Notes: a model not told the origin generated them from the letters alone. 64,000 nucleotides of DNA from Carnegiea gigantea (GCA_029747015.1 JAKOGI010000441.1:231001-295000), one strand, 5' to 3'; shown: positions 50,031 through 62,465, counted from the stretch's first letter. Numbers and translations: made by a program.

Positions 50031-53000
50031 TTAGGATCTTTGCACAGCTAAAAACTCGGAAATTCCTGCTGAACAAGGTAGCTTACCAAGCACAAATGCT
50101 AAGTAGCGAGAATCAAGGCAAAAGAAAGTAGCAACACCTGCAAAAGCGACCAAAAACGATCCCAGAAAACCATACAAGAAATAATCTCCAAAGCGAGAAT
50201 CATCTTCTTCTTCCTTGCCTGTTTCAGGTTCCACTGCTTCTTCGATCAACCTGCTGCACTTTCTCTTTAATGGCAGTCCGCAGAGAAAAGGGTTGCCCTC
50301 ATAGCTTCTTTGATCAAATGTTGCTAACTGGCCTTTCATTTCTGGTAGCATCCCAGATAAGTTGTTGTGTGCAACACTGAAGGCTGACAAGAAGCGAAGG
50401 CTCCCTAGCTGAGAAGGGATCTCGCCACTTAGCATATTGTATGAGAGATCAAGGCTCTCGATCTCCTCCAGAGTGGAGAAACTATCAGGTATCGATCCTG
50501 TCAGGAAATTATGGGAGAAATTTAAGGTGTGAATCCCAGTTAGGAGGCCTATAGCAGGAGGGATTGCACCAGTAAGCTTGTTGTGTGAAAAGTCCACACC
50601 TGACATGTAGTACAAAACATTCCCTTTGAAACATTCATACCTGCTCTTTGTAACAAACTGTGCCATATCATTCTCAGCTTGCATGGTGTATTCTTCCATG
50701 CTATATTGGTAAACATGAAGCTTATTTGTGTAGCTGTATGTCTTCAATGACCGGTATGTAGTCCACCCGTGTGTCTGTCCCTCAAAGGCACCATCAAAGA
50801 GAGATCTGCTACCAAATCCTATGTCCTTCAAGCATGAGGGTATGGATCCCGAGAGGTAGTTATGTGAGAAGTCCATTATAGTGATATTGGGGAGTTGGCA
50901 TAAGCTAAATGGGATTCTTCCTTCAAGCTTGTTGCCTCTCAAGAGCAGAATCCTTAGGCTTTGGAGGAGAGTGATCCAACTCGGTATCGTACCAGAAAGG
51001 TGATTATTCGTTAAATCCAATGATATAAGAGAAGAAGCTCGAGATAGCACGTAAGAGATGGGGCCAGAAAGGTTGCTGTTTTGCATATGGAAGTGTCTCA
51101 AAGATGAGACGTTGAGGCAAGATGGTATAGTCGAACCAAGATCGGTGTCTGAGAGATCCAAGTATACAAGGCGAGCCAATTTACATAGGCTATTAGGGAC
51201 AGGACCTTCTAGAGAGTTCTTCGACAAATCTAAAAAAGAGAGATTCTCTAGCTCTCCAATCCAATCAGGAAGTTTCCCTGACACATTGTTTTGGCTGATA
51301 TGTAGCCCTGAGATATTGGTATTCTGCAAAATACCCTTCGGGATACCTCCTGTAAAGTGATTGTTGTCCAAATGCAGGCACCACAGCTTTTTCAAGTTGG
51401 AGATTTCAGGCAGGATTTTGCCATGGAAGTGGTTATTTGAGAGCTTAAAGAAGGTCAAATTTACACAGTTAACAGCCAAGTCATCAGGCACTTCACCGGA
51501 TAAGGAGTTGTCAGATAAATCTAGGGAGTACAAATCTTTCATCTCACCCACAGATGAAGGAATGGAACCTTCCAATTTGTTTTTTGACATGTTAAGAAAT
51601 TGCAAATTTGGGAAGGCAAAGCCTAAATTTGAGGGGATCTCTCCAGTGATATGGTTGTTCGAGACATCGAACCAAAATAAATGGGAACTATGCAAGCTTG
51701 GTTCTAAATCAAGGCTACCAAACAAGGAATTGTTCATAAGGTTTATGTACTCTAAGCTTGTATTGTTCCCTAACAACCACGATGGCATATTCCCTGACAT
51801 GCCATTATTGCTAAGATCAACAATCCTTAGATGTTGTTGCATTGTAAGGAAGGTAGGCAGAATACCAGTTGGCTTATTGAGAATGCAATTAGATAGCCGA
51901 AGGATTCTGAGCTGAAATGGCAAAAACTGATCATGCAAGTTCTCTGTTTCGACCTCTAGGTTATTGTTGCTGTTGATGAGTTCAAAGACCTCAAGTTTTG
52001 GACTGTTACCAAGGTAGTGCAATGAAAATACACCCTCGAAATTGTTGTATGACAGGGAGACATACTCAAGGGAAGTCAGGTTGGTGAATAGAGATGCAGG
52101 GATGGTTCCTTTGAGATTATTCTCTGCGAATCTGAGAAGACGCAGAGAAGCCAAATGGCCCAAACATGGTGGAAGGCTTCCTCCAAATTTGTTCCTGCTA
52201 AGATCCAACTCTGTAAGGTTTCTTAATCTGCATAACACTGTAGAAGAAGAGGAATTTAGTTAGAATTGCATTCTTTACAGGTACATTTCATAAATGTTCT
52301 AATCTGCTTCCAAATAGCATCTGTTTGTCAATAGTCTGATTATAAACATATTGTTTTGCAGCCATTTATACTAAATTTTTATACAAGCTCTGTGTAATAG
52401 CCCGACCCTAAACCATATTTATTTATTTAAATCATGTTTATTTGTTTAATTAATTATGATTATTTATTTAATTGGTCATGGTTATTTATTTAACCAATGC
52501 AAATCATGTTTATTAATTCAATTACACCCAATTTTTTTATCTAATGAATTCCATTATGTTATTTAAATTTTACACCTTCATTTATCGTATTTAATTATCC
52601 TGGTTGGGGGATATTTCATTTGAGTCCCACTTTGCAATTCAAGTTTCATTGATTGTTAATTCAAGTTTCGTTGATTGATTAAATTTCGGTTTAATCGATA
52701 ATAAGTCCCGGTAAATATGATTAGGTGATGAAATTATTTTTCATAATGTCACAAAAATTTAATTTTTAACCATGCAAAAACATTTGGGCCTAAATTCATT
52801 GAATTTGGCCCAATTCATTTGGACCCGATTTGCGGCCCTATTCATTTTGGGTTCAAATTTTGGCTCGAAAGTTTTGGTGTGATTAAATTAAGTTAATTAC
52901 CATCATTTGTACCTAATTTTAATTAGCAAAAAGATATTTTCGGGAGGAAACTCCGCCAAGTAATTTGACATAGCTTGGAATAATTTTCAACTAAGTAAAA

Positions 53001-56000
53001 ACACCAAGCTTTCTTCTTTTTCCTCTCTCCCCAACCCACGGCCAGCCCCCTGCTGCCGCCACCACCACCTACCGCCATCAACACCAGCCGCCATCAGCCA
53101 CCAACTGCTACCGCCAGCCGCCATCAGCCACCAGTCACCACCCCATCAGCCACCAACCACAACTCTCACAAACACCAAACACCATCTCCATCTCTCTATA
53201 CTTGATCTCAAGTGAGGTAAATCCTAATTCCAACCTTGTTTAATTTTGGGTTTTTATATTAGATTTCATCATGGATCATGTTATCTTGATATAAACAAGT
53301 GTTATTTTGATGTTTTAATTGATTTGATAAGCTTGAAGCACGCTAGGGTTTAGGGGTGTCCAAGATCATGCGAGCTTAAGTTAAAGTGTAGGATTTTGAT
53401 TGTTTTATCTTTGATTTGGTATTCTTTAAACCTATTGATGATGGTGGTGGTGGGTTTGATGGGATTTTTGCATAAAGCGGTGAATTATGAAAATTTCCCG
53501 ATTGATTTAAAAGTGATTCATTTGCTCATTTATGTTAGCAAAGGTGATTATGGGTGTGTTTGGAGTGATTTACATATGTAAAGATAATTATGGCGTATTT
53601 TGAGGGAAAATAGATTCGTAAGGTGATGATGAAGGAACAAGCTTTAATACATGATTTTAAGGAATGACTTTAGATGAGGATTTATGTGAAAAGAAATGGG
53701 AAAGCAAAAGCAGTGTGGTTGTGAACTGGCAGAAAACAGGGGTCACTTTGCCAATAAACTGGTAATGATCGGCCGAGCCAAAAATTATGGTTTTTGATGG
53801 GTAGATAGATCATTGAGTTATCTTTCAAATGCCTTTTGAATCACTTCATTCTGACTTGTGTGGAAAAAGTTAGAGTTGTTTTGCTAGAACTGCGTAGGTT
53901 CAACAAAAACTGACACACTTGTATTCTTATCCCATTTTGGGAATCCTATTGTGGGAATCATATTTTTTGTTGCAAATAAAAGTTTTTTAGAACTTCTTAA
54001 TCTTTCCATATTGGGGTTTTAGGTCTCCATTGGAGGTCAACGGTGAAAGTTATGAAATTTTGAATTAAACTAACCTATTTTAGTACAAATTGGATTGTTA
54101 TTGCAATTTCTGTGCAGCATATACTTGAAGGAAAATTCTAAAAATTGTACTATAGATTGTCCATATTATTTTTGAATTTCCTATAAGATTTTATGAATTT
54201 TGAATTTGGTGATTTTTGGAAGCATTTTGGGTAATTGTGTAAAGAGTAATAACAAAGATTGAGTGAGATTGATCATGCACTCATTTTGTGTATTTTGGAC
54301 CAAATGAGGTCATTTACGGGGGAAATGAATATTCATGGATGTTTATAGAGCCTTTAGCTTGATTAATGAGAAAGAAGAAGACAAGTATACAATTTGGGAG
54401 ATTTTACAAAGAAAACACTGAGCTTAGCAGCTTCTATTGAGTTCAATGATTCATTTGGGATGGAATTCTATATCTAATGGATTTATGAATGAAATATGAA
54501 AAGTGGGGAGAATTTTTAACTCAGAAATCATATTTATCAGACTAAATTATTACAATTTATGCTATTTTGAACCAAGATATATCTCTCTTGGTCTCAAGCC
54601 TTTATTACTTACTCAATTCAAAATGTATCAAATGTATTTATCAAGCCAATCTAGTGCACTCATTGTTATCTTGAACCGATCCATACAGCAGTGAGCCTTA
54701 AACCCGCATCAGCAACCTATCTCAGAAAAGACAACATATCTCAGAAAAGGCCACAACCACTCTCTCATTTGTCACCATCAAGCCATTTTTCTTTGTAATC
54801 GCATTTATCTCATTGTAGTCTATTTTACTTTCATTTACTTTATATCGGATTTAATTACTTTTATTAATTCAGTTTTGAAGTTATATTGAAATACCCAAGT
54901 TATATATATAATTTCTATTACACATACTTATCTCAATATACTTACTCAATTATGTAAGGAAGGATCATTTACTGACTACACATAGCTATAATGACATTTA
55001 TGAAATAGAATCGAGGCCTAGTTATCGTTTCCCAATTATGCATAAGTGTTATCAAGTGAGAACATATTTATCAAGTCAGATGATATTTATGAAACAGCTG
55101 ACTTTTATCAAGTCAGATGACATTTTTAAACTCTCAAGGTACGTCCATTGCCTATATCTTCAAAAAGCAGAACATGTTTATCAAGTTATACAGTAATTTG
55201 CCATTTAACTTGTGACCCTGTGAGTTATGATTTATAGGACGTCAGCCCATCATTTACCCGTACGGCTTCAGACCAACTATTGATTAGATTGACAGGTGTA
55301 CATCTATGTATAAATCATAGCATTGCAAGGGGTTCACATCCATATAATAATGAGCAATTCAGTTTCATATTACTTTCATTTTCATTGTTATTACGAACTA
55401 AATGAATTGCAAAGACGGGTACATATCAACAGTGTTTCTATGCTCATTTTACAATACAGGAATGCATGTACTGAGTTTTTGTTCACATTTTCGAATTGTT
55501 TTCATGTTTTTCATTTTAGGTGATAAAGTATCACATATTTCTCCATTTAGCAAGCTCTTTTCGAAATCATCAGATGCTCACAGTGGATTCAGCATATCAT
55601 GAATGTTGGGATCAACCTCAGGGTCAAGTTGGGTCTATATTCAATATACTTGTGTAGTATGGGGTGAGAGTGAGCACATGGTATGATTGAATCGATTGTA
55701 TTGAAGTTGAACTATTATGGACTTTGGTCTTAGAGTATTTTAATTTAATAGATATTGTGATTGTGAGCATGAGTCGCAAGATTAAATAGTTTCAGTGAGC
55801 CTTATCCTTATTAGGACGACGGTAACACCTTCTATCATTAAATTTTCCGTTGCAGTTTTTCATAAATCATGTCATTAGCATTTTGGGGGCGTTACACTCT
55901 ATTTAATGGCGGTTTGCAAGGCACGTTGGCCCAACCCTTGGACCAGCTCAGTCCGACTGTCAGATCCACTTGGCCATCCTTACCAAAAATGTCTTAAACC

Positions 56001-57060
56001 CCTAACATCCATTTCCCAAAATCTTTTTATTTTTTTCCCTCGGTTTCTCAGAAACAGCTTATCTGTTAGTAGGGGCAAGGTTGCCTATGATTGCATCTAT
56101 ACAACTCTACTTTGGCAATCATGTGCAATGGTTGTGATTGTTCCTGTTGTATAATTTCAGCTCAATTTAAGAAAAGAGGTTGCTACTATGTCAGGCTAAA
56201 ACATGAGGCCATTGATGATATTGATAGTAGTGCAAAATCATTTTAGGGACTAAACTCTTAATGGGCGTCAATTCACCAACTTTGATACACAATGAACATT
56301 AATGAAATCAGCCGTGAGGCTCACAATGATACATATCCAGTATGTGCATGGTCTGTGACATTCTTTTGTGATAGTGACTTCCTTTATCAGTTAACAAACA
56401 TTGAGCATTTCTGAGGTCATATCTTTGTCCTTTTTGGGGGGGGGGGGGGGGGGGGTGGGGTTAAGCCTTCAAGCAGTAGATGAATTAGCTATTTACCTTC
56501 AGTTGGCAAAGAGCCATTCAGCTGGTTTGCTCTGAAGGATAAGGCCTTCAAAGATTGTATGTCTCCCATAGAAACTGGAATGCTCCCAGTTAACCGGTTG
56601 GAGCCAGCATTCAGCACCTCTAGTTCCTTCAAACTAGTTAACTCTGCCAAAGATAAATGAAAGTTAGATAGAAACGTAAGGACCTTAAAAAGAGATGTAT
56701 ACTACACACACCCAAGAATGGGGGGCATTTTACCATCAAACTGAACTGTATTGCTCAAGTGATTGGATTCCACAACTAAGGTCTTAAGGGATTGCAATGC
56801 ACGAACCGATGGCAGCTTGGTGAGCAAATTATAACTCATGTCAAGCACCTCCAGCTTCCCCAGCCCAGGAAACTCTGTCAGCTCTATATAAGAAACCACA
56901 ACTGCTAATCAGAGTCAACATTCTGTGCCCTTTTTAGAGAATTTTTTTGGAAATATCATCCTGACATCTGAAGTGATTATTTCATAGATAGACCTAACAT
57001 TTTCAGCCAATGCCTTGGTTTTTAGTCTCGAGTTATTACACCATTGAAAGTCCTCCCCTC

Positions 57061-57112
<52 letters not shown>

Positions 57113-57452
57113 GAGAGAGAGAGAGACCTGTAAGTTGGTTAAAAGAGAGGATCAGAACATTGAGGTGTTGAAATGGAAGAAACAGGGAGGCATTAAGAGT
57201 CCAACCACCCATATCAGAGTCCCTTGTTCCATTAAGATACAGCTGGGTGACCCTCTTTGACGTTGGCTCACAAGTGACCTTATCCCACCTGCAACAATCA
57301 ATTTCCTGAGTGCCCCATGTTGGATTTTGGTTGTTGAAAGCATCTCTCAGCTTTAATAGTGCCCGTCTTTCATCCTCCATGCATCCTTCTCCAAGCCTTA
57401 TTCCATCCCTCTGTGACAACACCAATAGCAGCAACATCCATAAAATACCCAT
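50031..57452 (-). CDS. LRR receptor-like protein (RLP), gene B, 942 residues
   Basis: Four exons on minus: 57128-57452, 56734-56883, 56497-56643 and 50031-52237, total 2829 nt with no frame damage. Exons 2 and 3 have the same lengths (150 and 147) as in gene A. The order is the same: a signal peptide (ILWMLLLLVLSQ), CMEDERRALLKLR and DCCRWDKVTC, then many LRRs. An island follows with YSMEEYTMQAENDMAQF and SRYECFKGNVLYYMSG, the latter keeping the Lys-Gly common in this RLP group. Further LRRs, an acidic GKEEEDDSRF stretch, a membrane helix (about 893-916) and a short tail without kinase complete it. It is a close tandem paralog of gene A. Intron 3 is expanded to about 4.3 kb by a large LTR-like element, and a (CT)n tract follows the exon 1 donor. 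Confidence 0.9.
52393..55896 (+). mobile_element. Large solo-LTR-like insertion, about 3.5 kb, in RLP B intron 3
   Basis: The insertion starts TGTAATAGCCCGACCC and ends GGGGGCGTTACA, so its ends are imperfect inverted repeats of the TGTAA...TTACA type. Such ends are seen in long LTRs of plant gypsy elements. The flanks are CTCTG at 52388-52392 and CTCTA at 55897-55901, a 5-bp target duplication with one mismatch. It has no internal coding sequence. A pyrimidine- and CCACC-rich stretch with repeated CAGCCGCCATCAGCCACCA words lies at about 53040-53160. Orientation is uncertain, and a non-LTR DNA element is not excluded. Confidence 0.6.
56040..56155 (+). mobile_element. SINE-like element, copy 4 (diverged)
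   Basis: It contains TCAGAAACAGCTTATCTG, GGGGCAAGGTTGCCTATGA and a GTTCCTGTTGTATAAT end. These match the block order of the copy at 1057-1190. It lies in RLP B intron 3 just right of the large LTR-like insertion. Confidence 0.35.
57061..57125 (+). repeat. (GA)n microsatellite at the RLP B exon 1 donor
   Basis: About 65 bp of GA dinucleotides. On the gene's strand this is a CT tract that begins immediately after the GT donor at 57127-57126. Confidence 0.9.
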
Positions 57453-57743
57453 TCTTTTTCCTTTTTTTTAATAAATTAGCCAACCAATTTCCACAATGAA
57501 CTTTTTCCTCATGCAATGTGAATTACAAGCTTTCAGTAGTTCTACTATATCAGCAATCCAGTGTATAAGACAAGGCTTTCATCAATGAACCCATTACGCG
57601 TAGTTATAGTTTCAGTAATGTTGAAGAAAGCATCAACGACGCCACCAACAACGACGCCACCACCACCCAGTGTAGGGAAAGCATCAACGACTACAACCAT
57701 ACTAATTCAATTTGTAAACAAACTCTGAACTCTTTGCTCCACC

Positions 57744-57775
<32 letters not shown>

Positions 57776-58196
57776 TCTGAAATCCTGGTTTTGCATGAAT
57801 TACATGTGCGGTGACCTCGTCTAAAAAACAGAGGCCACCTTTCTTGACTGCATAATTTTGACCTCTCATACCCATAGGGCAATTTTTATTTGTCCTCCCA
57901 TGCTCTTATTATCCATATACATATATTATTTACGTCTGTAATTGTTATGTATTAATTTTTTAATATATATTTATTGATGTGGCTCCTATCACTGTCAGCA
58001 TGTGCTTTCATAAGTATAATATACGTATTGCATATAGGCATCAGTTGGTATATCATGATCTAAGGGCCATGATGCCAATTTTGGTCCAAGCGGTAGTGCA
58101 ACCACAGAGTCTAGGAGGAGGTGCTGCACTCCTTTTTATTTTTACTAGTCTGAACCTATGCTTTGCACGACGCATGTTACAATAAGCAGTTTGAAT

Positions 58197-58352
58197 ACAC
58201 ACACACATATATATATACACACACACGCATGCACGCACGCGCACATACACACACACATATATATATGTATACACATATACATACGTACGTACGTACGTAC
58301 ATGTATATATGTGTGTGTATTTATACACACACACACACACACACATATATAT
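58197..58352 (+). repeat. Compound alternating purine-pyrimidine microsatellite
   Basis: Tracts of AC, AT, (ACGT)n near 58284-58301 and GT follow one another, almost all alternating purine-pyrimidine and partly palindromic. Open frames rich in His-Thr or Cys-Val-Tyr here are artefacts. Confidence 0.85.
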
Positions 58353-58400
58353 ATCTCTATTAGGACCTATTCTATTTCGTGATAAGATACAACTGTAAGT

Positions 58401-58486
58401 TGTAAGAAAATGTAAAGAGCTGTAAGAAGATGTAAGGAGTTATAAGAAGATTTAAGGAGCTACAAGGATCGATGTAAGGAGCTGTT
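58401..58486 (+). repeat. Short tandem repeat, ~20-bp unit, four copies
   Basis: The unit is approximately AAGAAGATGTAAGGAGCTGT, repeated four times with substitutions and one slightly longer copy (with GATCGATG). Confidence 0.7.
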
Positions 58487-59379
58487 GAATTATTGAAGAG
58501 TTGTATCGTATAATTTGTGACAATTATGACATATTAGTCATATTTATGACTAAAATTTAATACCATTAGTAAACAAAATATTTCTTAATATAATTGAAAC
58601 GAAATATGTTTGTTTTGCAATGAACGTTTTGAATAAGAAATAATAATATTAAAATAGTAAACTTATTGAAAATAAACTATTAACTAAGTTAACTACACAA
58701 CTCAAAATGTATAATCAAGAGTACTTAACAATGAAAACTCGTTAGGCATACTTTCTATGAGTTAACATACAACTCAAAATGTATAATAAAGAGCACTTAA
58801 ATAAAGTTGCTTTTTCTAACAAAATCCTGCAAGTTTTATTTCTTGTTATTGAAAATAGACCAAAAAAACCACATAGCAAAGCAATTGTAATTTAGGAAGT
58901 TTTGAAATTTATTTAAATATAATCAAAATCGAATCAACGGTTGAGATCAAGAGAGAGATTGCATCCAACGATCTAAAAACTCTAATTTATGAGAATTTAG
59001 GAAAAATTCACATCATCACAACATTGCTATTATATAATAGTATAGTATAGATAGTTTTTTCTTTTGCTTTTTGTTTGTTAAGCTTATTTATTTATGTAAA
59101 TAGATTTTATTTGATTTTAAATTTTTTTATCTACCTTTGTTAAAATAATCATTTTATTTTGGAGAACAAATAATTTGACTTTTTTTAAACTTTGACTATC
59201 GTATTCAGACCAATGAAATTTTAGGTCAAATATCATGTGAATACATTTTTTTGGGTCAAATTAAAGTCAATTGTAAGTTAGTCCAATGAAATTGCTTTAA
59301 AATACTAAAATATTGGCTAAAATATATGAAACGCTCGTTTGCATGCCTTGTAAGTGCTCATCAGAAAAATGACTAAATG

Positions 59380-59715
59380 CTCATTAGTTATAAAATCATA
59401 ATTATGAACACTAGATATGCAAGCAAAATATCATAGAAGAAGATACTTACAAGTACCAAATGCTTATTTTCTACACTTATAAATGCTTATTAGAGAGCTA
59501 ACTGATATACCCAGTCTTATCCTTATCAGTAATTGCCATCCAGTAACATTCTCAAGTAGAGTACTGCGAGATACTTGAAAGTACCAAATGCTCATTTGTA
59601 CTATACATAAATGCGCATTTGTACTATGCATAAATGCTCATTTATAGACCACATAAATATTTATTACCGAAAATGCTCATTTCTACATTGTATAAATGCT
59701 TATGTACAAAATGAC
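59380..59715 (+). repeat. Degenerate repeat with ATGCTCATTT core
   Basis: Words such as AAATGCTCATTTGTACTA, AAATGCGCATTTGTACTA, AAATGCTCATTTATAG and AAATGCTTATT recur about every 30 bp, most regularly at 59585-59705. No function is evident. Confidence 0.55.
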
Positions 59716-60653
59716 CAATGCGCGGTCCATATTGCTACATGGGCCCCAAGCCATAATATAATTTTCCTAGTGAATATTCCATGTACGTAGGTCAAGAGAT
59801 CTACTTCCTCAGATTGAACAGATTTTTTAATGGACCCATCCAACCTCATATTGCTCAAAAGACAAGAAAAGCATAGAAGTGAAAATGAGCCAATGAGGCC
59901 TTTGAGGAGAAAGCAGCATGCACATCATGTCAAGATAAGTCACTGAACTAGAAACCCCGCTGCCTGTGAGGAGCTATGTTACCTCGACTCCTCATTTTAC
60001 CCAACCATACTCAAGTCGGACCTCCAACAATCGGATAAGAGTACGACACTTAACACTTCAAATTACAATGAAAGTCTCCAAATTTTCTTAAAAATAGCCA
60101 AGTCTAACACTTGGAAACATATCTATATCGGACCCCTACCTGAGTCCAAGAAACATAAGTGAGAAGAAGAGGGTGCCCCCCGGGGGGGTGTCTAAGGCAT
60201 CAGAACTCGCTGAAGAAACAATCGTAGCTCTAGATAACATTCCCACGATGTAAGATACCATCAAAAGTTCCACACAGCCACCGCACGTGCGGAGGATTGA
60301 ACAACGATCCTAGAAAGCAGCTGTTCAATCCCAAACTCAGTACATGGATAAAATTTAACTTGTTGCAAGAGTTTATGAGGATTCATAACCATCAAAATGA
60401 AATTCAGCAACTTACACACTAAGAAAAGACCACGGGAGAAGAAATGGTGCTGTATTAATCTACAGCCAAAATCATTATATTTTTGTTGTTCTTTCTCTAG
60501 TTCCAAAGCACGAAAAATGGAAAACAATGTCATACTTGACGATACAAGCAAAAGTATTTGCAAATAACCAGAACAGTCACAACGAGCCCAAACGACTAAG
60601 CAAGCTCAGGCAAAAAAGAGTACTAAGGGAGAAAATACAGCTTTCTGCAAGAC

Positions 60654-61559
60654 CTACGGCTCCACCGTAGTAACTTGATGCCAGTCGCCGTCAACTGTTT
60701 CTTTCCACAATGTAACGTTGTTGTTACCATCTGCAACGGCCAACAGATTTCCCGTCAAAGACCATGAGACCCTCCAAACGGGAGTCTTAAAGTCCTTCAA
60801 TATTTTTCCCTCCCATTGTTCCCCTTCTTTGGCAACAGTCCATATGACGACAGTTCCATCCTGAGATGCACTCGCAATGGTGGATTTTGGAAGCCCTAGA
60901 ATAGGTGCCCACGCAACATCCCTCACCCAATCAGAATGCATCTGAAGAGGAGGGCAGTCCATCCTCCATGTCCCGTTGTCAAGCCTCCACACCCTCACAG
61001 TATTATCAAACCCTCCTGAAACTAGTCTATGAACAGGGTCAACCAACCCGGTCCCAACAAGATCTCCAGGAGCTGTTGCTGGGGCCCACGAGACTGAGGT
61101 TACTCCAACTGGATGGGCCCGCTCCATCCTTTTGGTGTCCCAACCACCATCAGAAAGAGCAGTGAGGACCGAGATACCCCCATCAGAAGATCCACAAGCC
61201 AAGCAAAGCCCGAGCTCATGAGGCGCCCAGCAAATAGCATTCACAGAAGACTTGTGCTCATGGAATACATGTGCCTGTGTCCACATGTTCTGATTGCCCT
61301 CCTTCCAGATGATCACCCGACCATCATAGGAGCATGAAGCCAGGATCGACCCAAATTTCGGGTGTGCCCAAGAAACCTGCCAAACTGGGCCTTGGTGACC
61401 TGTCAACGTAGCCAGGGATTGTGCAGCAGAATTGTTGCTCACACTGGTTATCTTAATAGTGCAGTCAGATGAACCAGTGGCGAGACGCTTTCCATAATAA
61501 TCCATTTGAACATCATGAATCAAATCTGCATGACCAGTTTCAACCTTTTGGCCAGGCAT
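60654..61559 (-). CDS. SEC13: SEC13 WD40 protein, 301 residues, uninterrupted coding exon
   Basis: SEC13 pairs with SEC31 in the COPII outer coat and with the Nup84/Nup107 complex of nuclear pores. The start MPGQKVETGHADLIHDVQMD and the end VTLWKETVDGDWHQVTTVEP match plant SEC13, whose length is also about 301. Six WD40 blades are visible, for example YYGKRLATGSSDCTIKI, GSILASCSYDGRVIIWKEG, RLVSGGFDNTVRVWRLDNG and STIASASQDGTVVIWTVAKE. The coding region is one exon. An open frame continues upstream for 56 codons, but the homologous start is the ATG at 61559, and the extension is 5' UTR and intron. No damage is visible. Two SEC13 paralogs exist in Arabidopsis; I cannot say which this corresponds to. 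Confidence 0.95.
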   Translation of the reverse strand: MPGQKVETGHADLIHDVQMDYYGKRLATGSSDCTIKITSVSNNSAAQSLATLTGHQGPVWQVSWAHPKFGSILASCSYDGRVIIWKEGNQNMWTQAHVFHEHKSSVNAICWAPHELGLCLACGSSDGGISVLTALSDGGWDTKRMERAHPVGVTSVSWAPATAPGDLVGTGLVDPVHRLVSGGFDNTVRVWRLDNGTWRMDCPPLQMHSDWVRDVAWAPILGLPKSTIASASQDGTVVIWTVAKEGEQWEGKILKDFKTPVWRVSWSLTGNLLAVADGNNNVTLWKETVDGDWHQVTTVEP

Positions 61560-61626
61560 TGTTCTGTCTTCTCCCTCAACAAAAAAAGGGTTTCTCTTTC
61601 CAGTATCTAGCTTCAACTCAGCTTCA
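61560..61626 (-). other. SEC13 5' UTR, second part (inferred)
   Basis: Upstream of the SEC13 ATG an acceptor (TTTTATGGTCAG on minus) ends at 61627, leaving 67 bases of leader. Between it and the probable first exon near 62337 is a ~710-bp AT-rich intron. Confidence 0.45.
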
Positions 61627-62336
61627 CTGACCATAAAATGTGGATCATAACACAAGTAAATGCAACGAATCCGATGTCCAAGAGTCACATAAAAAAATAA
61701 ATACACCACAAAAAGAGGGTCAAACACAATCCCTTGAATTGTTCACTCAAACAAAATTTATCAGCAGAGGGATCAATTAAAAAAAACAGGGCAATCCATC
61801 CCAACTATGAAATACGCATAATAACACAAGCAAATGCAAAGGAAAATAAAGTAAAAAAACCAAATTAAAAATTGATAGCTGAAAGAGAGTCAACATAATC
61901 CCTTGAATAGTTCACTAAAACCCATTTTCTTATCAGCAAATCAAGAAAAACAAAAAGGGCATGCCTAATATCGAATTCACTACAAAATTGACGTTCAAAG
62001 TACCCTTTAAACTGAATACCCAGATCAGATCTGAGATGGCAATTGAGAATCCAGATATTTAAGGGAAGAGGGTTCATCTGTAATGTGAGGAAATTAGATC
62101 TGTAATCACACAGTCGTAGACATACGTAACACCCAGAAATCAGACAATCGAAAATGTTCATTCACAGATCGGGATATGGTTGTAACATAGAAAGGACAAG
62201 CATTCCCATAAATTAGACATATATCATGGTGGGATCCAATTAAAGATTCGAGCAAACAATCATGCTTTGCAGTTTGAGATACTAACCTAGAGAGAGAGAG
62301 AGGGAGACAGAGAGAGAGAGAGAGAGAGAGAGGTAC

Positions 62337-62465
62337 CAGGAGAACTGGAGAAGAGAGCCGGAGAAACTGCCCGAAGAGATACTGATGGGGTTGATGACTG
62401 ATGAAAATAATCAAGGGGGAAGACGAAGGAAGGAGACGCACAGGGCAAAACGGCGGCGTTTTCAT
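62337..62465 (-). other. Probable SEC13 first (5' UTR) exon
   Basis: On minus a GC-richer, CT-rich leader ends in TTCTCCTG, followed by the donor GTACCT and immediately a CT tract at 62284-62334. No ATG-initiated frame in it continues into SEC13. The transcription start near 62465 is a guess. Confidence 0.45.

Larger units (their letters stand above)
57453..60653. other. Intergenic: RLP B promoter side and SEC13 3' flank
   Basis: No gene recognised. Contents are an A-run at about 57745-57770, compound microsatellites at 58197-58352, a ~20-bp tandem repeat at 58401-58486 and a degenerate short repeat with ATGCTCATTT at 59380-59715. A C6G7 run lies at about 60177-60188. The 3' UTR of SEC13 lies left of 60654. 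Confidence 0.55.

Noticed and set aside
53040..53220. Pro/Ser/His-rich exon suggested by CCACC-rich sequence and a GTGAGG donor-like site
   Set aside because: No open frame of useful length starts here. It lies inside the LTR-like insertion and is better explained as repeat or leader sequence.
58053..58382. His-Thr-rich and Cys-Val-Tyr-rich ORFs on both strands
   Set aside because: These are products of the compound microsatellite at 58197-58352.
61560..61727. N-terminal 56-codon extension of SEC13 in the open frame
   Set aside because: The homologous start is the ATG at 61559. The extension contains a probable splice acceptor and has no resemblance to SEC13.
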